Positions 15,665-24,259 of a DNA stretch of 64,000 bases are shown here, in pieces (position 1 is the stretch's first letter; the number at the start of each line of letters is the position of its first letter). A program made the position numbers and the translations under genes. The stretch covers positions 1,054,001 to 1,118,000 of the forward strand of contig NZ_NIRS01000001.1 of assembly GCF_002934665.1 (NCBI RefSeq), in the 5' to 3' direction. The notes below the pieces were generated by a model, which was not told the DNA's origin, ran no database searches, and saw nothing but the letters and a program-made list of their open reading frames with translations. Source of the stretch: Pseudomonas laurylsulfatiphila (GTDB lineage: Bacteria; Pseudomonadota; Gammaproteobacteria; Pseudomonadales; Pseudomonadaceae).

Positions 15665-16858
15665 TCAGGCGCGCGGACGCGGCTCTTTGGGCATGCCCAA
15701 GGCACGCTCGGCGATGATGTTGCGCTGGATTTCGTTGCTGCCGCCGTACAGGGTGTCGGCGCGGCTGAACAGGTACAGCGACTGCAAGCGGGTCAGTTGG
15801 TAAGGCGCCGCTTCGAGCAACTCCGCTTCGGCGCCGAGCACATCCATCGCCAACTTGCCGAGGCTGGCGTGCCAGGTCGACCAGAACAGCTTGTAGATGG
15901 TCGCCTCTTTGCGTAGCGAACCGTCCTGGCTACCCGAAAGCATGCGCAGCGAGTTGTAGCGCATGATCCGCAACCCGCTCCAGGCTTCGGCCAGGCGCTG
16001 GCGCAGGATCGGATCGCGGTCGGCACCGTTGGCTTTAGCGATGGCGATGATTTCGTTGAGTTCGTTCTGAAACTGCATCTGCTGGCCGAGGGTCGACACA
16101 CCGCGCTCGAAACCGAGCAGCGCCATGGCGATCTTCCAGCCATCGCCCGGCGCGCCGATGATGTTGGCGGCGTCGGTGCGGGCATCGTCGAAGAACACTT
16201 CGTTGAACTCCGAGGTGCCGGTCAGTTGCTCGATAGGCCGCACGGTGATTTGCGCCTGGGCCATCGGCACCAGCAGGAACGACAGGCCGCGATGGCCAAC
16301 GCTGCCCGGCTCGGTACGGGCGATGACAAAGCACCAGTCCGACTCGTGGGCCAGGGAGGTCCAGACTTTCTGGCCATTGATCACCCATTGGCCGCTCGCC
16401 TCATCCAGCGTGGCGCGGGTCTTGACGTTGGCCAGGTCGGAACCGGCGCCCGGCTCCGAATAGCCCTGGCACCAGAACGACGTGCCGCTGACGATTCCCG
16501 GCAAAAAGCGCTGTTGCTGTTCAACCGTGCCGAACGCGGCAATGGTCGGCCCGGCCAGCCCTTCGCCGATATGACCCATGCGACCAGGACCGCCGGCGCG
16601 GGCATATTCTTCGTGGAAAATCACTTGCCGGGTGATCGACAAGCCACGCCCGCCATGCTCCGGCGCCCAGCCGACGCAGGTCCAGCCACCCTCGGCGAGC
16701 TTGCGCTCCCAGGCTTTGCGCTCTTCGGGAAACATGTGCTCGTCGCCCGGACCGCCGCGAAAGCGCAGGGCTTCGAATTCGCCGCAGAGGTTGGCGCTCA
16801 TCCAGTCGGCCACTTCCTGGCGGAAGCGTTCGTCCTGTTCGCTGAAACTGATTTTCAT
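15665..16858 (-). CDS. Acyl-CoA dehydrogenase, FadE30-like subunit
   Basis: A 397-residue acyl-CoA dehydrogenase with FAD-binding segments WCQGYSEPGAGSDLA and WTSLAHESDWCFVIART, and the C-terminal TLYGGSNEIQRNIIAERALG. The Glu used by medium-chain enzymes (YEGT) is replaced by Gly here, but a Glu in LLGFERG lies where isovaleryl-CoA dehydrogenase keeps its base. The start overlaps the stop of the second dehydrogenase gene by four bases. Adjacent coupled dehydrogenase genes are the hallmark of the alpha2-beta2 steroid acyl-CoA dehydrogenases. Confidence 0.9.
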   Translation of the reverse strand: MKISFSEQDERFRQEVADWMSANLCGEFEALRFRGGPGDEHMFPEERKAWERKLAEGGWTCVGWAPEHGGRGLSITRQVIFHEEYARAGGPGRMGHIGEGLAGPTIAAFGTVEQQQRFLPGIVSGTSFWCQGYSEPGAGSDLANVKTRATLDEASGQWVINGQKVWTSLAHESDWCFVIARTEPGSVGHRGLSFLLVPMAQAQITVRPIEQLTGTSEFNEVFFDDARTDAANIIGAPGDGWKIAMALLGFERGVSTLGQQMQFQNELNEIIAIAKANGADRDPILRQRLAEAWSGLRIMRYNSLRMLSGSQDGSLRKEATIYKLFWSTWHASLGKLAMDVLGAEAELLEAAPYQLTRLQSLYLFSRADTLYGGSNEIQRNIIAERALGMPKEPRPRA

Positions 16859-18027
16859 GGCTGCTCTCCAAGAATCACCGAAGCAATGCGCTCGCGATGC
16901 CAGGCCGGTAACCCGAGGAAGCTCTCGCTGGCGCGGGCGCGCTTGAAGTAGAGGTGCGGGTCGTATTCCCAGGTGAAACCGACACCGCCATGCAACTGGA
17001 TCGACTCGGACGCGCAGTGGAAATAGGTCTCGGAGCACTGCGCCTTGGCCAGCGCCGCCGCCAGCGGCAGTTCGGCGGCGACCTGCGGATCACCCTGCGG
17101 GTCGAGAACCTCCTGGGCCACGCACGCGGCGTAGTAACTGGCCGAACGCGCGCACTCGACTTGCAGCATCATGTCGGCGGCGCGGTGTTTGAGGGCCTGG
17201 AAACTGGCAATCGGGCGCCCGAACTGTTGGCGTTCCTGCATGTAGGCCACGCTGAGGTCGAGCACCTGCTGCGCGCCGCCGGTCTGCTCGGCAGCCAGGC
17301 CGATGCAGGCCAGTTGCAGGACGCGCTCAAGGTGCGGCCAGCCGTGACCGAACTCACCCAGCAGTGCGTCAGCTTCAAGGTACAGGCCCTTGAGCTGAAT
17401 CCGCGCCTGGCGGCGGGTCTGGTCCATGGTCGGCAACATCTGCCGCTCGATACCGACCTGAGCCGCGTTCACGACAAACAGGCTGATGCCCTTTTCACCA
17501 GTGGTTCCGGGTTGTCGTGCGGCAATGATCAACAGATCAGCGCCATGCCCGTCGAGCACATGCTTGAGGGTACCGTCGAGGATGAACCCGTCGCCTTCGG
17601 CCACCACGGTTGCCTGGACATCGTCGGCCGACCAGCCGTTGGCACTGCTGAACGCCAGGGTCGCGGTCACGCTGCCATCGGCAATCGACGGCAACCAGCG
17701 CTGTTTCTGTTCATCATTGGCGGCCAGCAACAGCGCGGGCGTGGCCATGCAGGCGGTGGCGAAAAACGGCGAGCACAGCAAACGCCGGCCCATCTGTTCG
17801 AGCAGGATCGTCAGCTCGACAAAGCCGAGGCCAAGGCCGCCGTAGGTTTCGGGGATATGAATGGCGGGCCAGTACATTTCCTGGCACAACCGCTGCCAGA
17901 GGGCTTCGTCGAAGCCCCGTTCACTGACCATTGCCGCCCGCACGGCGGCAGAATCCGAGACATCGGCGAGGAAACCCTCGGCCGATGCGCGGATCATTTC
18001 CTGTTCGTCGCTGAATGCAAACTCCAT
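16855..18027 (-). CDS. Acyl-CoA dehydrogenase, partner subunit
   Basis: A 390-residue dehydrogenase-fold protein starting MEFAFSDEQEMIRASAEGFLAD and ending in the QLHGGVGFTWEYDPHLYFKRA type found in the non-catalytic halves of steroid heterotetramers. Neither of the two usual catalytic Glu positions is obvious. The start at 18027 was chosen over 18084 because it matches the family N-terminus. It is the first gene of the seven-gene operon 12355-18027, and its upstream region holds operator copy 6. It likely forms one enzyme with the next gene. Confidence 0.88.
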   Translation of the reverse strand: MEFAFSDEQEMIRASAEGFLADVSDSAAVRAAMVSERGFDEALWQRLCQEMYWPAIHIPETYGGLGLGFVELTILLEQMGRRLLCSPFFATACMATPALLLAANDEQKQRWLPSIADGSVTATLAFSSANGWSADDVQATVVAEGDGFILDGTLKHVLDGHGADLLIIAARQPGTTGEKGISLFVVNAAQVGIERQMLPTMDQTRRQARIQLKGLYLEADALLGEFGHGWPHLERVLQLACIGLAAEQTGGAQQVLDLSVAYMQERQQFGRPIASFQALKHRAADMMLQVECARSASYYAACVAQEVLDPQGDPQVAAELPLAAALAKAQCSETYFHCASESIQLHGGVGFTWEYDPHLYFKRARASESFLGLPAWHRERIASVILGEQP

Positions 18028-18126
18028 CGCGGCGCCTTCTGCTCGTTTGGCGGGGCGCGCGTGGCGCAACACCCCTTTGAGCATGAAGTTTGGCGCCGCC
18101 CGGACGCGGCAGAATCGTTAGCCCTG

Positions 18127-18146
18127 CCTAGTCCGAACGGGTGATG
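18127..18146. promoter_or_regulatory. Candidate cluster operator, copy 6 (beta-oxidation operon)
   Basis: CCTAGTC-CGAACG-GGTGATG; on the minus strand CATCACC-CGTTCG-GACTAGG. The right arm is weaker than in other copies. It lies 99 bp before the first dehydrogenase start, further than the 55-70 bp seen elsewhere. Confidence 0.5.
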
Positions 18147-18164
18147 TGCTGGCGTGAAAGCCGA

Positions 18165-19574
18165 TCAGCGACAGTCGCCCCCCATGCGCACGAGCAGCGC
18201 TGAACGGTGCGGCTTGAGGTACGGGTTGATTTCACCGACCTGGCACGACGCCAGGTTCTGCAATTCAGCCGCGAGAGGCTCTTGCAGGAACAGCAGCCCC
18301 GCCGGACGGGACTCGGATTGCAACTGCGCCACCGTCAGCGGCGCCACCGGCCGGCCCATGTAATAGACCAGGCGGATATCCGGCTCACCAAGGGTATAAG
18401 CCTTCTGCCCCGGCTGCCCGTCGGCCAGCGTGGCAACCTGCTCAAGACCGCCGACCCGGTGCGACAACACCCGCGCTTCGACGAACATGTAGAACACCAC
18501 AAACCCGGCCAGCATCACGTAGGGCACAACGGCCAGGACCTTGCGCCAGCGCCCTTTCAGCTCGTCGAGCAGCGCCGACCAGTGCATCGCCAGCAGCAAC
18601 GCCATGGACGGATAGACCGGCAACAGGTACTTGCCATGCTTTTCGGTGAACAGGGAAAACACCAGCAGCGGCAACAGGCTGCAGCACAGCAGCATGCCGG
18701 CCTCACGGCGCGCGCGGATCATTGCCCAGAACTTGCGCGGCTGTACAAACACGATCAGCCAGAACGGGAAGAAATCACCGGCCAGGTACAGCAGATAGGC
18801 ATACCAGGCCTCGGCGCCCTGCCCGTCGATCTTCTTCACGATGTCTTCGCTGATGATCGAGGCCCAGATGCCCCAGCCCTGGCTCACCGACACTGCCACG
18901 TACCAGGAACTGCCCAGCACCAGGGCAATCAGCCAGCCCCAACCGTCACACAGATAAGCCTTGGCCCGGGCATCGCGGTAGATCAAGGCATAGGTCAGGA
19001 TCGGTGCCGTCACCCACAACAGGCAGACCGGCCCTTTGGTCAGCAGCGCGCACCCCAGCAGTACGTAGCTCAATCGACTCCACAAAGCCCGCCCCTGCAG
19101 GAAGATGAACTGCCAGGCTGCCAGCAGCGCGCCGAAGCACAGCAGGGTCAACAGCATCTCGATTTCCGAGCGCCGTGCGAACAGGCTGAAGGCACCGTTC
19201 GCGGCCAGGAACACCACGGCGAACAATCCGACCTGCCGCCCCGCCTGCCGGACGCCGTACAGATAGGTGCCAAAACAGCACAAGGCGGCAGCCAGCGCCG
19301 AAGGCAGGCGCACGCTCCACTCGGACAAGCTGCCCAGCACCGCCGTTGAAACCAGGCCGGCCCAATAGAAAAACGGCGGCTTGGAGAGATACAAGTCGCC
19401 GTTCATGTAAGGCAGCAGCCAACTTCCCGCCTCGCGCATTTCGCGCACGGTAACGGCGCGGCGGGCCTCGTTGACACTGAGGAACGGCACGCTGCCCAGT
19501 CCCCAGAAAAACAGCAACGCAACCGCGATGGCCACGAGCAACGTAATATTTCGGGTCGATAACGATCCGCGCAT
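18165..19574 (-). CDS. GT83-family glycosyltransferase (ArnT-like)
   Basis: A 469-residue polytopic membrane protein. It begins with a TM segment (residues 9-28) followed by SVNEARRAVTVREM and DLYLSKPPFFYWAGL, the first periplasmic loop pattern of ArnT-type lipid-linked sugar transferases, with the acidic residue after the first helix. About 11-12 further hydrophobic stretches and TEKHGKYLLPVYP follow. Such enzymes move a sugar from undecaprenyl phosphate onto a cell-envelope acceptor, often lipid A. It is the last of three genes whose products could make, flip and transfer the sugar. The acceptor and sugar are unknown. Confidence 0.88.
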   Translation of the reverse strand: MRGSLSTRNITLLVAIAVALLFFWGLGSVPFLSVNEARRAVTVREMREAGSWLLPYMNGDLYLSKPPFFYWAGLVSTAVLGSLSEWSVRLPSALAAALCCFGTYLYGVRQAGRQVGLFAVVFLAANGAFSLFARRSEIEMLLTLLCFGALLAAWQFIFLQGRALWSRLSYVLLGCALLTKGPVCLLWVTAPILTYALIYRDARAKAYLCDGWGWLIALVLGSSWYVAVSVSQGWGIWASIISEDIVKKIDGQGAEAWYAYLLYLAGDFFPFWLIVFVQPRKFWAMIRARREAGMLLCCSLLPLLVFSLFTEKHGKYLLPVYPSMALLLAMHWSALLDELKGRWRKVLAVVPYVMLAGFVVFYMFVEARVLSHRVGGLEQVATLADGQPGQKAYTLGEPDIRLVYYMGRPVAPLTVAQLQSESRPAGLLFLQEPLAAELQNLASCQVGEINPYLKPHRSALLVRMGGDCR

Positions 19575-19577
19575 GAC

Positions 19578-19856
19578 CTACTCCTTCAGGCTTTTACTTT
19601 TGGCGATCAACTGCAGGTTGCGAAAATAGACAAGGGAGCCGAAGGCCTGCCCGACGATGAACACCGGGTCCTCTCGGTAAATGGCATAGACCAGCAACAA
19701 AGTGCTGCCGACGATGCTCAGGTACCAGAAGCTCACCGGGATCACGCTGCGTTTCTTGTACTCGCTGTACAGCCACTGCAGGACAAACCGCCCGGTAAAG
19801 GCGATCTGACCAACAAAACCGACGGCCAGCCAAAGGGCTTCGCGGGAGAGATTCAT
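19578..19856 (-). CDS. Lipid-A-disaccharide-synthase N-terminal-like (LAB_N) membrane protein
   Basis: A 92-residue protein with three hydrophobic helices and the LAB_N signature GQIAFTGRFVLQWLYSE and PVSFWYLSIVGSTLLL. This domain is fused to LpxB in some bacteria but stands alone here. It resembles PQ-loop membrane proteins. Its start overlaps the stop of the GT2 gene as ATGA, and it ends 3 bp before the GT83 gene. From this placement it may move a lipid-linked sugar across the membrane in the way ArnE/F do; that is inference. Confidence 0.87.
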   Translation of the reverse strand: MNLSREALWLAVGFVGQIAFTGRFVLQWLYSEYKKRSVIPVSFWYLSIVGSTLLLVYAIYREDPVFIVGQAFGSLVYFRNLQLIAKSKSLKE

Positions 19857-20593
19857 CCTTCTATCTCCTGGGCAATGGTGTTCAGCCGAGTGCGCTTGAT
19901 CAGCCACCAGACGCCGAACAAATCGAGAATGCCCACCAGCGCGCGGTCGAGGTTGCCATATTTTGACACCCCGGCCGTGCGCGGTCGGTGGTTGACCGGG
20001 TGCACGATCATGCGCCCGTTGTGACGCTGGATCAGCGCCGGAATGAAGCGGTGCATGTGGTCGAAGTATGGCAGGCGCAGGAACGCCGCGCGCTCGATCA
20101 ACTTCAGGCCGCAACCGGTGTCCGGGGTGGCGTCCTTGAGCAGACGGCGGCGCAGGTTGTTGGCGAACCGCGAGGCGTAGCGTTTGCTCGCGGTGTCGCG
20201 GCGATTGACCCGGTGCCCGGCGACCAGTTGCACATCGACCTTGCCCGGTTCGCCGCGCACCAGCGCCAGCATGCCGGGAATGTCCGCCGGGTCGTTCTGG
20301 CCGTCGCCATCGAGGGTCGCCAGCCATTGCCCGCGGGCCTCGCGGGCGGCGTGGTACAGCGAGGTGCTTTGCCCCAGCGACCGCTCGTGATGGAGGATGC
20401 GCAGGGTGTTCAAGCCGTCGTGGCGGATCTGCCGCAGTTCCTGCAGGGTCGCATCGGTGCTGCCATCGTCGACGACGATGATTTCGTACGACTCATGGGC
20501 CAACGCCACGCGGATTTCCTCTAGCAGCGGCTTGAGGTTGTTCGCTTCGTTCTTGGCGGGAATCAGTACGGATACAAAAATGTCTTGGCTCAT
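19853..20593 (-). CDS. GT2-family glycosyltransferase (polyprenyl-phosphate sugar synthase type)
   Basis: A 246-residue GT-A fold enzyme. FVSVLIPAKNEANNL, VVDDGSTD and the metal-binding DGDGQNDPADIP are all present, as in dolichol/undecaprenyl-phosphate mannose synthases. It lacks the long C-terminal membrane domain of ArnC-type enzymes. It probably attaches a nucleotide-activated sugar to undecaprenyl phosphate in the cytoplasm. It is the first gene of a tightly coupled trio with LAB_N and GT83. Confidence 0.9.
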   Translation of the reverse strand: MSQDIFVSVLIPAKNEANNLKPLLEEIRVALAHESYEIIVVDDGSTDATLQELRQIRHDGLNTLRILHHERSLGQSTSLYHAAREARGQWLATLDGDGQNDPADIPGMLALVRGEPGKVDVQLVAGHRVNRRDTASKRYASRFANNLRRRLLKDATPDTGCGLKLIERAAFLRLPYFDHMHRFIPALIQRHNGRMIVHPVNHRPRTAGVSKYGNLDRALVGILDLFGVWWLIKRTRLNTIAQEIEG

Positions 20594-20897
20594 GGAGTCA
20601 CTCTCGCCTTTATTGGATTTCTTTTATCAGAGGCGAATCAAGGTGTCGTACACCGGCCGACTCGATGCAGTACTCAGCTTTTCACGGCGATGACGCCAAC
20701 AGTGCCCCGTTCCTGTGGACACACTCGCGCGACCTCGCACACGGTGCCCGGCCGTTTGTAAAAATCGCGTCAATATTCCATGCACTTTTTGTCATCATTG
20801 CCCTGATGACACAGCGAATTCTGTTGCGATTGGCGCCTGCCCATCTAAAGTGCACCCACGCAAGTGAAAAACATGAATCGGCTAAGGATGCAGAACC
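20594..20897. other. Intergenic region between divergent GT2 and yceH genes
   Basis: 304 bp without a supportable gene or REP element. It must hold the promoters of both genes; I see no clear operator. Confidence 0.6.
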
Positions 20898-21542
20898 ATG
20901 AGCACTGAGCAAGAGACGACTTTTGACGAACCACGGCTCAACAGCACGGAAATCCGCATTCTGGGTTCGTTGATCGAGAAAAAGGCCACCAGCCCGGAAA
21001 CCTATCCCCTGACCCTCAATGCGCTGGTGATCGCCTGCAACCAGAAAACCAGCCGCGAGCCGGTGATGAACCTGACGCCGGGCCAGGTCGGCCAGAGCCT
21101 GCGCGCGCTCGAAGGGCGCGGCTTCACAAGGCTGGTGATGGGCAGCCGTGCCGACCGCTGGGAACACAAGGTCGACAAGGCCCTGGAACTGGTGCCGGCG
21201 CAGGTGATCCTGACCGGGCTGATGTTTCTGCGCGGCCCGCAGACCGTCAATGAACTGCTGACCCGTAGCGGCCGCATGCATGAATTCGAAGACGCCGAAC
21301 AGGTCGTGCATCAACTCGAACGACTGATTGCCAGGGGCCTGGCCGTACTGATACCGCGTCAGGCCGGCCAGCGCGAAGACCGCTATACCCACGCCTTGGG
21401 CGATCCGGCAGATATCGAGGCGATCATGGCGGCACGGCAGAACCCGTCCGAGCGTGGCAGCAGCGGGGTTTCGGTTGAGCGGATCGAGGAGCTGGAGGCG
21501 CGGATTGCGGCGCTGGAAGAGCGGTTGGCACGGCTCGAATAG
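20898..21542 (+). CDS. yceH: YceH family protein (DUF480)
   Basis: A 214-residue cytoplasmic protein. It starts with the conserved [30 protein letters not shown] arrangement and holds two winged-helix-like domains. A C-terminal Leu/Glu-rich coiled coil ([18 protein letters not shown]) ends the chain. Length and motifs are those of the family. Its cellular role is not well established; the winged helices suggest nucleic-acid or protein binding. It stands alone. Confidence 0.92.
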   Translation: MSTEQETTFDEPRLNSTEIRILGSLIEKKATSPETYPLTLNALVIACNQKTSREPVMNLTPGQVGQSLRALEGRGFTRLVMGSRADRWEHKVDKALELVPAQVILTGLMFLRGPQTVNELLTRSGRMHEFEDAEQVVHQLERLIARGLAVLIPRQAGQREDRYTHALGDPADIEAIMAARQNPSERGSSGVSVERIEELEARIAALEERLARLE

Positions 21543-21602
21543 CCTGGATGTTTGCCTGACACAAAACCTGTGGGCTGACTGGCATTTGTGATTGACACAA
21601 AA

Positions 21603-21694
21603 CCTGTGGGAGCGAGCCTGCTCGCGAAAGCAGATTGTCAGTCACATCAATGTTGGATGTGCCGACGTTTTCGCGAGCAGGCTCGCTCCCACAG
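21603..21694. repeat. REP/REPIN pair
   Basis: Inverted GTGGGAGCGAGCCTGCTCGCG units, about 92 bp, between yceH and the cupin gene. Short tandem echoes of ACAAAACCTGTGGG precede it. Confidence 0.9.
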
Positions 21695-21745
21695 TGGATC
21701 GATGGACCGACTGGCATTTGTGATTGGCACAGAACCTGTGAGAAC

Positions 21746-22264
21746 TTACTCCCCGTCCCAGTAATCCACCCCATCGGCCTGCCGGGCCACCGCAACAAAT
21801 CCCGAAGCATTGCCATCGGCATCGACCTTGAAGTCATCCATCACGGCATATTTGCCGGAATCCGGGTATTCGCAGATCTCCGGCGATTGCTGGGTGCTGA
21901 CGGCCAGATACCGCAGCTCCCCGTTGCTGGTATTGATGATCTGATGCGCCTTTTCAGGCCCACCCGGTGGACAGGCGATCACATCGCCGGCGCGGATTGG
22001 AAAACGCTCGCCTCCCAGACGCACCTGCCCTTCCCCGGCCACGACGTAGAACATTTCCTCATTGACCCGATGGCTGTGAAACGGACTGCCGCGCATGCCC
22101 GGCCCCAGCACATACAGGCGATATCCCAGCTTTTGCGCCCCCAGTTGCTGACCGACACGGGCCAGACGCTGCTGATAGCGACCGGCGGTTTCACCGGTCG
22201 GCGCAAACGCTTCGGGCAGCGGTTCAAGCTCGACAGTGTTCAGATTGAGAATGGGCGGATGCAT
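21746..22264 (-). CDS. Cupin-domain protein
   Basis: A 172-residue protein with one double-stranded beta-helix domain. The metal-binding cupin motif is HSHRVNEEMFYVVAGEG, and PGDVIACPPGG-like second-motif features follow with a His in KAHQIIN. The C-terminal extension (about 50 residues) contains SPEICEYPDSGKY, seen in cupins of the sugar/xenobiotic group. AGGAGG five bases before the ATG at 22264 fixes the start over the GTG at 22270. It lies 9 bp after the shikimate-dehydrogenase-like gene and is probably co-transcribed. Confidence 0.82.
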   Translation of the reverse strand: MHPPILNLNTVELEPLPEAFAPTGETAGRYQQRLARVGQQLGAQKLGYRLYVLGPGMRGSPFHSHRVNEEMFYVVAGEGQVRLGGERFPIRAGDVIACPPGGPEKAHQIINTSNGELRYLAVSTQQSPEICEYPDSGKYAVMDDFKVDADGNASGFVAVARQADGVDYWDGE

Positions 22265-22273
22265 GGACACCTC

Positions 22274-23092
22274 CTAGCTGCGGGCAAACGCCACGGCCTT
22301 CTGGAATTGCTCGTCCGTCGGCCGTACTCCGGTATAGAGCACAAATTGCTCCAGCGCCTGGATCGCGATCACTTCCAGCCCGGTGATGACCCGTTTTCCT
22401 TCGGCACGGGCACGCACGATCAACGGCGTTTCCGAGGGAATCGCCACCACATCGAAGACGGTGTCCGCTTTTTCGATCACATCACCCTCAAAGGCCAACT
22501 GGTCGGCCTCCGGCCCTCCCGTCATGCCGATCGGGGTGACATTGACCAGCATCTGCGGGCGACGACTCCCCAGTTCTGCCTGCCACTCATAGCCCAACGA
22601 CTGCGCCAGCGCCTGCCCGGCGCGCTCGTTGCGGGCCACGATCAGGCCGTTCTCGTAGCCGCCATCGCGCAAGGCGCTCGCCACGGCCTTGGCCATGCCG
22701 CCGCTGCCGCGCAGGGCAAAGGTCGAGTCCTTGGGCACCTGGTGTTTTTCCAGCAACTGGGCAACGGCGATGTAATCGGTGTTGTAGGCCTTGAGATGAC
22801 CGTCGGTGTTGACGATGGTGTTGATCGATTGAATGGCGGCAGCAGAAGCGTCGAGTTCATCCACCAGGGCAATGCAGGCTTCCTTGAACGGCATCGACAC
22901 GCCACAACCACGAATGCGCAGGGCGCGAATGCCGGCGACGGCGCCCGGCAGGTCCTGGCTGGCAAAGGCCTTGTAGTAGAAGTTCAGGCCCAGTTGTTCA
23001 TACAGATGATTATGAAAACGCAGGCCAAAGTTCCCGGGGCGCCCTGAAAGGGACATGCACAGCTGGGTGTCTTTGTTGGGGTTCATCTGCAT
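22274..23092 (-). CDS. Shikimate dehydrogenase-like oxidoreductase
   Basis: A 272-residue member of the AroE fold. The catalytic Lys is in VSMPFKEA, the Asp in AYNTDY, and the NADP loop is GSGGMAKA. The N-terminal substrate motif differs: AroE has a Ser pair in HSLSP that binds the shikimate carboxylate, while this protein has PGNFGLRFHN. This is typical of AroE-like paralogues with other substrates, so chorismate biosynthesis is unlikely to be its main role. AAGGAG precedes ATG 23092. It is followed by a cupin gene in the same unit. Confidence 0.82.
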   Translation of the reverse strand: MQMNPNKDTQLCMSLSGRPGNFGLRFHNHLYEQLGLNFYYKAFASQDLPGAVAGIRALRIRGCGVSMPFKEACIALVDELDASAAAIQSINTIVNTDGHLKAYNTDYIAVAQLLEKHQVPKDSTFALRGSGGMAKAVASALRDGGYENGLIVARNERAGQALAQSLGYEWQAELGSRRPQMLVNVTPIGMTGGPEADQLAFEGDVIEKADTVFDVVAIPSETPLIVRARAEGKRVITGLEVIAIQALEQFVLYTGVRPTDEQFQKAVAFARS

Positions 23093-23338
23093 GGCAAAGC
23101 TCCTTCAAATGCACTTTTCGGATGGACGGGATTAGCCCTCCATCGGGATCTGATCGATCATGAAAGCCGGGACGCACGGGCTTAAACAGGTCGGTAAGAA
23201 AGTCGGTACAGACCTTACACAAAATTTACCTGGCGGCCGTGCTGTTTTTCGAAAAAACGCTGTCTTAGTAGTATCCCCGCGACAATCCCTGGATCTATTG
23301 CAGACACAGGCGCCGGGCTGAAGAACCGAGGAACTATC

Positions 23339-23704
23339 ATGATCCGTAAAATCCCCACAGTAGCCTTGCTGATCGGCGCCCTCGCTATCGCGGGACAGGC
23401 GCAAGCCCATGGTGGTGGTAATTACTGGCAGGGTCCGGCGGTGTTTGGCGCGATCGTCGGTACTGCCATCGTAGGTTCGGCTCTGATCAACGCCAACCGC
23501 CCGGTCTATGTCGCGCCGCAACCGGTCTACGCAGCACCGCCTCCGGTTTATTACGCGCCACCGCCACCGGTTTACTACCAGCCGGCCCCGGTTTACGTGC
23601 AGCAACCGATCTACTACCGCCCGGCCCCGGTTTACTACGGGCCACCCCGTGGCTACTACGGCCCGCCACGCGGCTACTACGGCCCTCACTACGGCCGCTG
23701 GTAA
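23339..23704 (+). CDS. Secreted Pro/Tyr-rich low-complexity protein
   Basis: A 121-residue protein with a clear signal peptide (MIRKIPTVALLIGALAIAGQAQA). A short Gly/Ala hydrophobic segment (about residues 38-52) is followed by a tail built of PVYYxPP and GYYGPPR repeats. Similar proteins are common in Pseudomonas and are assumed to sit in the envelope; no enzymatic motif is present. It stands alone and is followed by a strong terminator. Repeat copy number may vary between strains. Confidence 0.85.
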   Translation: MIRKIPTVALLIGALAIAGQAQAHGGGNYWQGPAVFGAIVGTAIVGSALINANRPVYVAPQPVYAAPPPVYYAPPPPVYYQPAPVYVQQPIYYRPAPVYYGPPRGYYGPPRGYYGPHYGRW

Positions 23705-23715
23705 CGAACTCATCA

Positions 23716-23744
23716 AGCCCCGCTGAAACAGCGGGGCTTTTTTT
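23716..23744 (+). terminator. Rho-independent terminator
   Basis: The perfect stem AGCCCCGCTG / CAGCGGGGCT has a 3-base loop followed by TTTTTT, 12 bp after the Pro/Tyr-rich gene. Confidence 0.95.
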
Positions 23745-23771
23745 ATGGGACCTCACGGAATCCCGGGGCAT

Positions 23772-23870
23772 CTGTAGGAGCTGCCGAAGGCTGCGATCTT
23801 TTGATTTTGCGATCTGGAGATTTCTGAAGATCAAGATCAAAAGATCGCAGCCTTCGGCAGCTCCTACAGG
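23772..23870. repeat. Long REPIN of the GCTGCCGAAGGCTGCGATC type
   Basis: Inverted arms CTGTAGGAGCTGCCGAAGG ... CCTTCGGCAGCTCCTACAG. The 555-bp gap 23705-24259 holds the terminator, this REPIN and the next one; beyond these I see nothing but the presumed promoter of the gene at 24260. Confidence 0.9.
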
Positions 23871-23913
23871 GGAATGCGTGCACCACCAAACAACGAGGTC
23901 GAGCGCGGCGAGC

Positions 23914-24016
23914 TCTGTAGGAGTGAGCTTGCTCGAGAAAAACCTGAGAGCAACGCGGGGTGTCAGGCTCCCCGCATCATCGTTGACCTCCATCGCCAGC
24001 AAGCTGGCTCCTACAG
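23914..24016. repeat. REPIN
   Basis: Inverted CTGTAGGAGTGAGCTTGCTC / GCAAGCTGGCTCCTACAG arms around a middle that resembles the REPIN at 10579-10694. Confidence 0.85.
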
Positions 24017-24259
24017 GTAGTGCGGTATCGGTGTTCCCCGCAATTGCATGAACAACCTTTTTTATGCCCGTTTGTCGGTGCAGGTCTGGATAAATCTCGC
24101 CAAGGTCGCTATCGGGACAGTGCGTGCGGCAGAAACGGGCAAGATGGACTCGACCGGTTTTCTGCCGTGTGGCAAAAAACGGTCATATTTTTGTCATGAC
24201 AGATCCGCAAGCTCGGTGCTGTCCGTCGAAAACAGGTTGATAACAACAAGGACGACCAC

